This document shows positions 11,940 through 24,115 of a stretch of DNA of 64,000 bases, one piece after another; the first letter of the stretch is position 1, and every line of letters starts with the position of its first letter. The notes under the pieces are model-generated. The model was given only the letters and a program-made list of their open reading frames with translations. It was not told the DNA's origin and searched no databases. Made by a program: the position numbers and the translations under genes. The stretch is from assembly GCF_965638725.1 (NCBI RefSeq), contig NC_134962.1:6145501-6209500 (forward strand), given 5' to 3'. Origin of the DNA: Aptenodytes patagonicus. Lineage: Eukaryota > Chordata > Aves > Sphenisciformes > Spheniscidae.

Positions 11940-14900
11940 GTATTGCTGCTTATCTAAGACGATAAATGCCAGGGAGGTAAATAAGCAAGGAAACTGCTGA
12001 GATAATGAGACCAGAAATCAGAATATCTTTTGCAGCTCTTGTTAGGGAGGAGTGGGGCAAAGAGACCTAACCAAAGGTGTGCGCCTTATAAGAACGCTGT
12101 TGTGTGATGTAACAGTCTGGAAAACTGTTTGGGCTGGATGCTGGTTGTATTTGTTGCAACACTGTATTTGTTGCTTAACCTTTCTATTCTAAGGAATAAA
12201 AATCAGATATAGACAAAGCAGATAATATTGCCTGTCTTAAAGTAACCAGCTATGCTGTAGTGTGCACCAGAAATAAACATCGGGAGACAGCAGGCTGAGG
12301 TGCTGAGCTCAGAGGGAAATGTGACTGTTGAAGAGACTGAGGCTCTGGATTCCTGAAGTCCATGCTCAGCTCTGCCGCTGCGTCATATATGATCTTGAGA
12401 ACTTGATTTCTGTCTTATATAGTATCAGGAATCCCTGCAAACATTGTTTCTCTATTGCACTGGTGTGTAAAAGTCTGTTTCTAGAAGGGAAGCTGCAATA
12501 ACAACCTTTTTCAAAGAAAGGAAACAAACAGGCAACCAAAAGATTTGTGCATTTTTGCATTGCAACCATTACTTTCTCTTCTCTATGCTACAGCACAGGG
12601 AAAGGATCAGTCTCCAGAAGACTTCAGTGAGGATTTGTTAATGAACTTTGGGTTCCTCAGATAAAGAAACAGGGAGATCATTATGGAGAAGAAAATGCAC
12701 TGAAAATGCCTTGAGTTTAATTATGCCCAGGGCAGGACAAATGTCACAACTGTCTCCTAATATTAAGAAAGCCAAAGCAACTCTTTTGGAAGGACTGTGG
12801 TTCCCCTGGATGCAAAAGGCAGTAACTTAAATAAAGATGACAAGCACGGGAATAATTCATCACACTTTCTTATCATTATCAGCTCATCCCCTTTCCTTGC
12901 CTGGGCAGGCTCCCAGTATTGCTCACAGCCATCATGCTGACTGCTGTTCCCCCAGAGCCTTGAGAAAGCTAAGGCTCAGCAAGCCTGAAACAGTGACTGC
13001 TGCTATTTAGAAATAGTCACTGTAGCCGGGGAGAGCCTTGGATGTCTCAGAACTGTCACCTTTGATACTTTCAAACACTAGTGGAATGTTCCCCAAACAT
13101 TTCCCCTTTCTCTAGAAACGTTTCTAATTTCACCGGAGTTACACCCCACACTTGCTTAGGTTTACTTTGTCCCTCTGAGCTCCTCCCATATGGATGCTGC
13201 AGAAGAGAAAGGCTTGGTGCTGTTGCCGAAAGTGAGATGCTACGAGGACGTGCCTAGTGGTGAAGGGATGCATCTATAAAGGAGTAGAAGTGTAGCAGAG
13301 TCTATGTTGCAGCATTAGTTTTCAGGCATTTTGCTGCTTCGTGCCCCCAGGTGAATGATGTGCCTCCCTGTGTAGTGTGTGGATCCCACCCACCGGACCA
13401 AGAGCTGTGCTTCGCTTTAGGCAGCAGACAAGCCTCTCCCTCTGCTCCCAGTTCACAGCCCTGAAACTTATTTGGTATTAAAGCCCCTTTCAATGAAGAC
13501 AGAGAGGTCATTCCTTTTAAAATGAGCCATTTATTGATGGAACTTCCATACCTGTGGGGATATGGGCCCCTCTAGACTCAGGCAACACCTGAGTAGAGTT
13601 TTGTACTCGTGTTTTATGAACACTCCTGGAAGCCTAACACCACTGTTGATCTAGTCCTACTTGTGAAATGTAGCTTAGCAGACACCCTTGTGGAAACTGA
13701 CTGTTGAAACTCGAGAGCAAAGACCTGTGATTACTTTGGCATTGCACAAATAACTTGTTAGCTCAGTGAATTTTTAAATAGAAAAAAGAGCAAGCTTGTT
13801 GTTATACCTGTTCCATATTTATCAATAGACAACAGTAGTGCAGAACACTGTGGCAATCATTACATTCATTTCTTAAAGTGAATGAAATGAACAGAAATTA
13901 TTAAATGCCAGAGTACAATATAGCTTATAAAACCCAAGAGACATCAGGAAACTTGTACTGATTGGGCTCTTAGATGTTGTTTTCCTCTTGCTTAGGAAAG
14001 AGAATTGTAGTCAGCTTGCAATCTCCCCGACATTGTTCATGAAGGAAGCAGACAAAAAGTACCAATGAAACAGAAGGGCTGCAATTTAGTTAATTTTATG
14101 CAAAACACAATCAGCATTCAAACTGGGAGTTACCAAGCAGAAATGTATTGATAGAGAAGCCAAAATATTCTCTGTGCATAAATGGTGAAATATGAAAACA
14201 AAATTTCAAAGAGACTCCTGGGACTCATGTAACTATAGGCCAGAGAAGATGCAAGGGTGAAGTTTGATGCTATCAAAGTCAAGAGGACTTCAGTGAGGCC
14301 GTGATTTAATCCCTGACACCTTAGGCCATGCCTCTATATGGTATGAACCAGTGCAGCTCTGCTGTGACGGAAGACCTTGTATCAGTAAGGAAAAAGAGTT
14401 AACAACTTTTTCAGAAGAGCGATTAGAAGAGAGATGGTTGCAAAGGATCTTCTCTAGGGAGAGGATGGAGCGGGAAGAGCAATTAAGAAGGGTAGTAAAG
14501 TACAAAGAGAAATGGAAAGAACTGCAGATCAGCTGGAGAATCTAATCGTAAAGGTGACAGCTATGCAGGGATCTGCTTTCTAGTCCTGGAGACCCCCAAA
14601 GTGATGATGGTGGACATAGATGTCTCTTTTTGCGTTTTACTTGGCATGATAGACTCCTGTTAGCATTGACGTTAACTAAGCAGACACAAAATATTTTTGT
14701 ACAGAACGTGCACTCCTCTTTCCCAAACTTCATGCACCCCACTGAAATTTTCTGATTAATCAGTCTGTGCCCCAAATCCCTGAAAGCTCCAGTCCAGTGT
14801 GCATAGTCTATCTCTACCTATAGCAGAACCTGCGTATGCACGCTTTCTCTGCCTTCATTTTTTTGAACTTGCAGTGTTCCTTGAGTTGTACGCACCAACT

Positions 14901-17137
14901 GTGTTCAGAGACAACCAGAAGTCGGTTGTGAACCATGTCTGAGGATCGTGCTGACCATTAACATTTAGAAAGGATAGTGGTTTGCAGAGGGAAGCCAAAA
15001 GCTATTCACTTTCTAGTATGCTTCCAGCATACCGTTTAGGTTGGTTTAATGCCTAACCTAGGCTGCAATTGAGGTTAGTGCTTTGGTTTTCCTTCAAGTT
15101 CCAGTTCTCCATACGCTGTTCTGTTTGCAACATTTGCTTGACATGACTGTCTGGTATGGTTTGATGGTGTTTTGCTAGAATTCCTGTGTGTACAGAAGCT
15201 AATAAAGGAACTGTCAACTCAGAAAGCCCATCTTAAAATATGGCCCTACTGGCTTGGGATAAGAAACGCAGAGATTCCTTGTCCAAGCCTCTTCCGTGGA
15301 ATTTGTGACGCTATTTCAATTCCTTTGGTTTCCAGTAACCAAATAACCATTGGGGTCAAGCAGAAGTCAAGGTATAAAAATTCATTGCTATGAGCCTCCT
15401 TACCTATAAGCTGGCCATATGTTAGAGGAATGATCTGGACTATAGCAGTTGTCTTATATCTCTTGATGAGTGTTTGTATGCATAATCCAAATGTGTGCAT
15501 GTGTTTGAATTCCAGCTTGTATTGATTGAATTGGTCTCTGATAATAAACAGTATACGTAAATCAGATGGGAGTTAAAGCATTGATGTGCTGTATGGGGAG
15601 GGAAATTAAATTCAGTGCAGTGACCTTGAGCAGAATGTAATTTCAAAAGTGCCTTAAATATGCTGATGACATAAAATAAGGCTGAGGAAGTTGGAGGGGC
15701 AGGAGGGTAGGGGACAGAGGAACAAAACAAACTCATTCAAAATTATTTGGATTTATCAGGATTACAGGCAGGTAAGTGACTTATGCCGTTTATTGAAGGG
15801 AACTGTGAGGTAATGAGGCCAGGGACCGAAAGTAATCAGACTCCAGTCGGAGTAAGAGTGGAATACAGATCAGAGCATGGCAAAAAGGGCACATGCAGCA
15901 CTGGGGGAAGCCTTGTCTAAGGTGAATAGCTGTCTTGACGCTTCTCTTCTTACAGAGCTCAGCTCTACAGCTGCGCTCACTGCATGGCTGAGAAATGGCT
16001 GGTCCTGCTAAAGAGGTTCCTGTTCAGCACTGTCAATCCACGAACTGGCTTGTAAATGAAAGCCAGGTTTAAAATGATCTTTCTCTTTGAAGATCTCCAA
16101 ATACAGTTGTACCTCTTTCTGGGAGCAAACCAAGTGAAGCAAAGAGGAAGACGGAAGGAATATAGCCATGCCAGCATGAATCAGAGGGACAGAGTCAGGC
16201 CTTGTCTGTTGGTGTAAAAACACGCAGGAATCCTTTCATGCTGGTTTGACGAGGCAAAAGTCCGTCAGGGGCTATAAGATGTGTGTCTGCTAGTTGCAGA
16301 TGAATAGAGGAGAATCCAGCTTTTGATGTTACAGGAAACATGAACTGTAACTGAGCTGCCTAATAGTCCATCACACTGACTTTAGACTAGAAAAATTTTA
16401 AAAATGTATTGTTTCAGACTAATGAGCACCCTGCTGGGCCACGGTAAAGGAAGGAGAAATTGGTGAATCTTTCAGTTGGCTAATCCGGAGGTAGATTCCA
16501 TGGTTTTGAAAGTACCTGTTTTCTTCTGGTTTTCTTTCCTTCTTTTTAGTTCTAACGTCTATTCTCATTTTTTTAATGTTTCATTTGTCCCCTAAATTGT
16601 AAGCTTTAGATTTTTCTCAGTTGTGGCCAAGTAGCTTTTGAAACCCAATCAAAGGCAGAAATAATAAAAGGAGAGTTCTCTGCATTGAAGTCTGTTGATG
16701 TCCTCACAGCTGTCTTCATTCTGTTAGGTAACATATTAACCACCCCTGTTTAAAAGTGCTTTCTCAAACTTGACCTGTATCTCTAAACGTAATTTTTACC
16801 CTTATTTTTCACAGAACAAATTAGATATTTGACAATATAATCTTCCTGTCTTACTTTTTACTGCCCCAATTTCATTTATATTGAGAAAGATTCCCAATAG
16901 TTGATAATTTCCAGTATCTTAATACCTAGGGCATATCAATAACATAGAGACTTCTCTTTGAGTCTTCCTTACTTGGTGCTGCATTAGATGGAAATCCATT
17001 GTTGTCTAGAAGCCATAGCTGCATGTGTTATGTTTGCCATAGTCGAGTAAGGCAGCGAGGAGCTACAGGGAAAACTGAACTGTAAAGGACAGAAGCTCAG
17101 GCAAGTCACAAATGATAACCTGATCTCCTATCTTGAC
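11940..17137. other. Intergenic DNA between ANKRD60 and CIMIP1, part 1
   Basis: No supported gene. Bases about 12330-12405 (CTGGATTCCTGAAGTCCATGCTCAGCTCTGCCGCTGCG...) again look like a MIR/CORE-SINE relic. A purine-rich 64-codon frame at 14351-14545 encodes a charged, helix-like peptide but has no supporting context. Confidence 0.4.
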
Positions 17138-17193
17138 TGTCGTGGTTTAACCTCAGCCAGCAACTGAGCCCCACACAGCTGCTCACTCACTGC

Positions 17194-17229
<36 letters not shown>

Positions 17230-17700
17230 GGATGGGGGAGAGAACTGGAAGAGTAAAAGTGAGAAGACTCGTGGGTTGAGATAAGAACAGTTTAATAATT
17301 GAAGTAAAATAGTAATAATAATACACAAAGCAAGTGATGCACAATGCAGTTGCTCACCACCCGCCGACCGATGCCCAGCCAGTCCCCGAGCAGCGGCCCC
17401 CTCCAGCCAGCTTTCCCCCAGTTTCTATACTGAGCATGACGTCCCATGGTATGGAATGTCCCTTTGGCCAGTTGGGGTCAGCTGTCCTGGCTGTGCCCCC
17501 TCCCAGCTTCTTGTGCCCCTCCAGCCTTCTCAGTCCATAGAGCATGGGAAGCTGAAAAGTCCTTGACTAGTGTCAGCACTGCTCAGCAACAACTAAAGCA
17601 TCGGTGTGTTATCAACATTGTTCTCATCCTAAATCCAAAACACAGCACTGTACCAGCTACTAGGAAGGAAATTAACTCTATCCCTGCCGAAACCAGGACA
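17138..17700. mobile_element. Solo LTR of an endogenous retrovirus-like element
   Basis: It begins TGTCGTGGTTTAACC and ends AAACCAGGACA, so it has TG...CA termini, and has the same block order as the element at 51116-51712. Shared blocks include GTGGGATGGGGGAGAGAA, GTGGGTTGAGATAA and AACAGTTTAATA, then GGTCAGCTGTCC and CCCAGCTTCTTGTGCCCC. There is no internal retroviral coding sequence, so it is a recombination-derived solo LTR. I cannot see a convincing target duplication. It contains a 30-base C run (17196-17225). Confidence 0.85.
17196..17225 (+). repeat. Poly-C homopolymer, 30 bases
   Basis: Uninterrupted C tract inside the LTR. The sister LTR has only ordinary sequence (CTCACTCCCACCTGG) at this point, so the run is a local expansion. 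Length in the assembly is probably unreliable. Confidence 0.9.
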
Positions 17701-19561
17701 CTAACGCTTATGTCATATCAGAATTGAGCCATGAATGGGGAGTTGTGAAAGAATCCTTGGGGAAATAAGAGATGCACTTCGAATTTTTCCTTTTCTGAGT
17801 CTTTTCAGGCTTTCGTGGCCTCTGATTAACATGCTGCCCAGTTCAGTGTCCCTGCCTAGGATATTGGAAGCATGCTGGATGCGCTTTGAGATGTGGTCTA
17901 CCCCACCCAGAGACGTACATCTTCCTGTGATTGCTTATGTTGTTGTAATAATAATAATGAAAGAAAGATGACCTCCATGTACTTGTACCCCATGTTACTG
18001 TTACCCATTGATTCTCCATGGCAAATGGTTAGTGTTAGTTAGAATCTGCATCCTTGGAGTTCTGTTGTCAGTTTGGGCTGTTGTCACACACTTAGCTAAT
18101 ACCCTCTAGTCATTTTATTTCTTATTCACATGCACACTTAATGTCCTTAGTCATTAGACTGAAAAATGTTAACCTTGTCATAGTTAGTGACTGGAAGCAG
18201 AAAAGTCCATTTAATTCTCAGGGGAATGAATTCTAATTTTCTGCTTGTCAGAAAGTGACATTTCACATATTTTTCTCTTTTTTTCCACCAGTTTAGTGCT
18301 AAATTTAAATGTGTGTGTCATAGGAATAGACCTTTTGTCTGTGCTAAACACCCCAAAAGCCTTGGCAGGTATCCAGTGTATGAGACTCTTGACCAATAGC
18401 TGCTGCTAGAGCTCATTTCATGCACTGAAGAAAATGAGAGGTGAGAATGAAAAGTTAGAGATAAGAGGTCATTGCAGAGGGCACATTAGCATTGCACGTC
18501 AGAATGCATATTTTTTCCCGTAGAAAATATGGATGAAAAGCAGCTCATCTGGAATAAAATATCCAATGAAGAAACAAATTATGTTAATCAAGCAGGCTAG
18601 TACTAATATTTGTCGTTAAGATGTGACATCTATTTAATGTCACAAACTACTGGGAGCTTTTGAAAAATGTACTGGTTGGAAGGCAAGTTGTCTGCAGATA
18701 TTGAGTTCACTGTTCTATGAAAGGGAATAACTTGTGTCTTGAAAAATAGATGGCATTTATGGCAAAGAGAAATAATCCTCCCACAGATTACAGCTGTTCA
18801 CTGCATTGTTGTGCTGGTGGTCTTATCTCATCAGTGGATATTTTATAAGGGTGGTTTTTTTTTTTTTTTTGAAACATTTCCATAAGGCTGTTCTGAGGAG
18901 GACATTGTGTGCTGGGAGCTGGATGTATTTTGAGAAGGAGACACTGCTACAAAGAACTCTGAGTCTAAATTGCAAAGATGGATGAAGTAAAAATGAGGGA
19001 TGGTTATTTTGCTTTTTACAGATGGGGACTGAAGCAGGGGAAGAGTGACTGTTGTGGCCAAAGTCACCCTGGGAGTCTGTGGAATTGCATCCTGATCTTT
19101 GAAGTCCAATTCCAGTATCTTTACCATATATTGTCCTTCTGTTCCCTTGCTGAATATAGATTTAATATGCACATGTGTAATGAGCCAAACATGTTCTGCA
19201 TATGTTTAGCCAAATTCTGACCTTAGGGACATGAGGCAAGCTCTCCCTTATGTAGTTAGGAGTGCTTTCAGGGCTGGGCTCAACCCAAGGAGTGCAAAAC
19301 AGTGTTGGCATTTAGTTTATGAAACATCCCCCTCCTGGGCTTGAAGTTCAATTCATCTGCCTGTTTGGTGTTTTAACAAATTCGAGCTCCTCTGTGAGTT
19401 CTGGAGAAGAGATGGCAGGCCAGTGGGTAATAAACTGCATGGCTGATTGTCTGACCTCTTGTATTGTCTGCGCACCAGATGCTGATTAATGATTAGCATG
19501 TAACAAATTAATAAATCAATACCACAAACAAAGAAACCATCCATTACAGTGGCCTGTCAAG

Positions 19562-19588
19562 ACTCTCTCCTCTGGGAGAGGAGAGAGT
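19562..19588. repeat. Perfect inverted repeat, 12-bp arms, 3-base loop
   Basis: ACTCTCTCCTCT, loop GGG, then its exact reverse complement AGAGGAGAGAGT. One arm is all pyrimidine apart from the first base, so it is also a pyrimidine/purine switch. Confidence 0.85.
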
Positions 19589-22500
19589 GAGTTGCAGGCA
19601 TTACATTCTTCACTGTATGCAAATGCCTCTGGACTATGTGCTATCTCAACACCTTGCAGATACAAAGTACAGATGAGATTAATTATATTCCATTGGTAAT
19701 TTGATATGTCCTGAAAAAAACGTGAAGTTTTTTGCTTAGTTTTGTTATATGCAGATGTTCTTGAAGGGAAGGGTGAGTGGTCGGCACAGTAAATGGGGGC
19801 TCCGGAGGAACAAGTTCAATATGCTGTCTTCCTGTACAGCCCGGGCGTCTTGCCTTGCAGGGGTCATCCACACTGACTAATTTCAGACAACTACTTTTGA
19901 AGTCTAAAGATAGGACCTTATTGCCCAAGCTCCCTCTGTAGCTTTGTGGAGAAGGCAAGGATGCTGTAGTGTATCATTTAAAGTCCTGAATCATGATCAG
20001 AGAAGTTTAAAATTAATCCGTTTGAAATATCAGAATCACTGACCTTAGTGTCTCTGAGCCAGAATCAAGCAACAAATTGAGTTACTGTGTTGTCATCAGT
20101 AGGCTGTTAGAAGCACAAAAACTTTTGTGCATCTGGCCTTGTTTTTCAGAAATAAAAAACACTTAAAGTTGTTGTGATACATTATGGAATACAGCTAATT
20201 AATGCCCTTGTAACAATCAAAGAGGGATTCAGACAGAATTCAGAGGTGGTTTCTGAATCTGTGCAAACACCTCCAAATCCAGAATGGGACAGGGGAGTAA
20301 ATAAATTCCTGATTGGCCTGATTTTTCCATTCTCCTTACACAGGAAGTGTATATGTACTTCTGTGCAGTTCTTTGGGCATGATTTATATATTCTAATAAA
20401 TGACAAGTATATGTGTGCATAATTAGAAGGGACAATAAAGAAAAGCAGTTGATGAAATTGAATTATGCATAATAAAGCTGTAATTTTATAGAGAAGTCTG
20501 TAGTCATCAGGAGAGAAAGTGAAGCTTGCTTGTTTTATTAGTGTTGTGAGAGACCTGAGGTGGAACTACAGTCTTATAAGCTTTAATATTTTATGATGTC
20601 TTACAAAGAACTTATTTTCTAACTCTTTATTTCACCCATTTGTGAGCCTTTCCTAAAGTAGCATATCCTGCCCTGCACTCTAATCTTACTGGCTTCCTAT
20701 GCTTTTATGCTATTCTGGCTCTGCAGGCCCTGGGTCAGCTGTTGTCTAGGCTTAATTTAAGGAGCATTTGTGATTAAATATGGCTGTAAATCTATTCTCT
20801 GCATTTTGGACAAGTGGCGACTTGATTAGAGGATCTGGGAGTCAGCTGAAGTCTAAATTCAGAACTGTTTCTTAGAAGCAACAGACCTGGGGAGGTTCAC
20901 AATCTAGTCCAGCGCTGCCAGGTAGTCGGTCTGATGTATTTTATGTCAGGTATCCAAAACCCACGGGGTTTAGGTGAGACTAGATGAACAAAACAACCTT
21001 TTGGAACCTGAGATATAGGACAAACTCTACAAACTGGCTGTCACCTGGCCTTATGGGGACCATTCAGTAGGCATAGGCTTACAAGGCAACAGTGTGTATT
21101 TATCTACTTTTTCACATTAAAAAATGTGAAAATCATCAGTACAAAGCCCTTCTTCAAAACAGAAAGAGATTTGGCTCACTAGGTTTGAAGACCCTTTCTC
21201 ATATTCGGATGCTTTTATCACATCCATGACTACTATCTGCATGTGCGTTATTCAGCTCCAAAACAACTATAGCAACACTGCCAAATGCACGCATGAAATG
21301 AATATAAAATACATTCCAAATAATTGCAGCTTTTATGTAATTTGGTGTCTTCCGTGTTCCCCAAAACCTCAACAGCTTGTTAACTCCAGCAGAACCAGTA
21401 AGCTGATAGGTGCACACAGCAGTAGAGAGTCTGGCTCCCCAGCAGAAAACAGTATGAGCAGAACCAGCCTGGTAATGCGTCACTATTGACAGTTAATGAC
21501 TGATTAGCAATGACTCCAACAGTGCAAATGAAAGGAGAATTAAAAGCAGATTTAGGCAATCCTTTCTCCTTCTTGAGTCCTTTAAGTGTAAAATACTGCA
21601 CAAATGCATGAGGGACATTTTAATTGTGATTTGCTGAGTATGAAGATCGTTCCCTCTCAAGTTAAATAGCACTGACCCAAGGTGAAGAAGTTAGTCTCGA
21701 GCTGTCCATTGCTAGCGACTATTCCATTAAAATGCTTATCTTCTCAGCACTCCTACATTAAACAAATAGAAGGACAAGCAAACGTGGTGAAAAACCTGTT
21801 TTGGTCAAAACTATGGTGAGAGCTGGTGAAACTTTTCTCATTTGCATGTAAGTAACTCATATTGTTAAGGGGACAGCTTCCAGGAGAACAAAAACATTAA
21901 TAGCGCTCCTTGAGAGCCAAGTTATTGTCTAGTTTGTACTGCAATGTGCTCCCTTTACCCTGGCACTGTGCCCTGGTCAGAGCTGGCTCAAGACCCCCCA
22001 GACGTGTAGGCTAAAGTGAATTTTCCTACCTGAAAGATTCAGGGCCCATCTCCTAGTGCTCTGCGCTCCAGGGAAAGAGCAGGGGGTGTCAGAGCTCTCC
22101 CTCCTCCCAGTCCCTGGCCCAGCAGCACCACTGCTCATACACCCTCATTTTTCCTGTGATAGAAGCAGCACAGCCAGCCTGACTTCTCAGGACTTGCGCT
22201 TAAGCAAGAAGGGCTGTTTTGTTGCCCCTAAGGATGTGTTGCCACAGAGAGCTCCCAACTTTGCCTGTGACTACAGCCAGGAAGGAAATGAGGTGGGGGA
22301 CAACACCGCTCTGCCCAAGTGAACCAATAAACAACGTCCCTCCCCGCTTTCTCTCCAGCCTGCCAGCTGTATCTTGGCTTCTACTATGAGACTATAAATA
22401 TGTGGCTTTTGTTCATTAAGCAAGTACAATGCTAAGATGGAAGCTGTAATGCACATGATGGGGCGCACAAGAAATTACTACAGCTTTCATTTAAACAAAG

Positions 22501-24009
22501 GGCATGACTGTGCTCTGGCAATAACAGCATAATGGCTGCTTAATTTTTCCAGACAGGGACTGTAGCTCACTAGGGTTTTTTGGGCTCTTGGTTTTTTTTT
22601 GTTTTTGCTCCAGCTTTTAAGGATGAGAATGTTGTGTCTGACGCATGTCAGCAAGCAAAGGAGATTCACTAGCATAGCTGGGTTCATCTTGCTCTCCGGT
22701 GAGGAATAAAAGCATTAACTGTCTCTCACTTCAGGAGGAGAAGGGGGGGGCTGTTTTCAGCCTGCAAGAAGTGAGAAGGCATTGTCAGGTTTAGGTCAGG
22801 CTGGAGCACAGGGCTGTGTGGTGCTCTCAGCAGGACAGATTAGCTGGGTGTCACACGGCAGCCTGGAGGCATCGTTCGGAAAAAGCAAGAGACAGAAGCG
22901 CAGGGTGTGTGGGGGTGAAGGCTGCCATGTCTTGTTTTGGTGCAAGGCTGTTCTCTACAACAGTGATCTTTCTGGAAAGCAGACTCAGAAAAATAGATTG
23001 AATAAAGAGCCTTTATCAAACAAGCAGAGAGAGAAAATGGCCACTTCTACACTCCCTACATTAGAACTCTAAATAATGCTGTTATCGGAGCTGTTAAAAA
23101 CATCGCTTAACAAGAGTCCTGCCCAGCCACGTTTAATCTCAATCTGGTACCTGCAAGGCCTGATCCTTCAGTCAATTGCACCCAGTGAAGCTGGTGTCAG
23201 CAGAGCAACCTAACTGAAAAGGACTGGGGGGAGGAATAAGGATTCTTTCTCTCCTATTTATTTCTTCATGGTTGCATCTATTTTTGTGCTTTGAAGTTCT
23301 CAGGTTTATTTCAATCACAGCTTCTTTAGTGAAGGAGGTAAAGCACAGAGGGGGAAAATACGAGGGGAAGGGCCAAATTCAAAGTTGAGTCAAACTTGGG
23401 CAACATATGCAACCTGAGACCATAAGGTGTAATTTACATTAATAAAAACACATTGTACTGACTAATCACGTCAAAATTCTGCCAGATTTCAACATAGCTA
23501 TGTAACTGCACCTCACTTAAAACAGGATGCATAAGGTTATCCCATGATAAAGAAACAGTAAAGCTTGGAATAGAGACCTGGTGAGCTGCCTCACAATAAA
23601 AATGGTAAGACTGGATCTTCATTATTATCATTCATTTCCTGGACTCCAGGTTTACTGATGTAATCCCTTCTCTCCATTCCAAAACAATTAAATTAATTAA
23701 TAAATGCAAACTTGAAAATCCCTAAAACAGTAGCTTGCCTCATTATTGCAATAAGTGCACAATGGCCATTGAATGGCAATAGAGTTAAGATCCTTTGACT
23801 TAGAGTGAATTCAGAGCAAGCCTTAGCAGCTTCAGTTGGGTAAACGTAGTGTTTGCCTGTGTCTGATCTAAAGTTTGGATAGGCATCCAAGTATTCAAAG
23901 GTTTGGGTGCCATGGGGCTTTAGATATGCTTCAATACAGTGTGTAGTGCAACACTGAAAATGCCTGAGGAGCATGTAAGGAACCGTGGGATGCTGCTATC
24001 TTCTGGGTC

Positions 24010-24115
24010 TTACAGAGACATAGGAAAGTAGGACTGGAAGGAATTTCAAACGACCTTCCATTTTAGCCCTCTGCCTCTGGCAGCATCAGCTTACACCTGT
24101 ACCATGTGATATCTT
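24010..24115 (-). mobile_element. Possible ancient CR1 3' fragment
   Basis: Reads like the reverse complement of a diverged CR1 tail: AGGACTGGAAGGAATTT, then a CTGCCTCTGGCAG block comparable to the usual CCTGCC..GGCAGG segment. Recognised by eye only. Confidence 0.3.
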
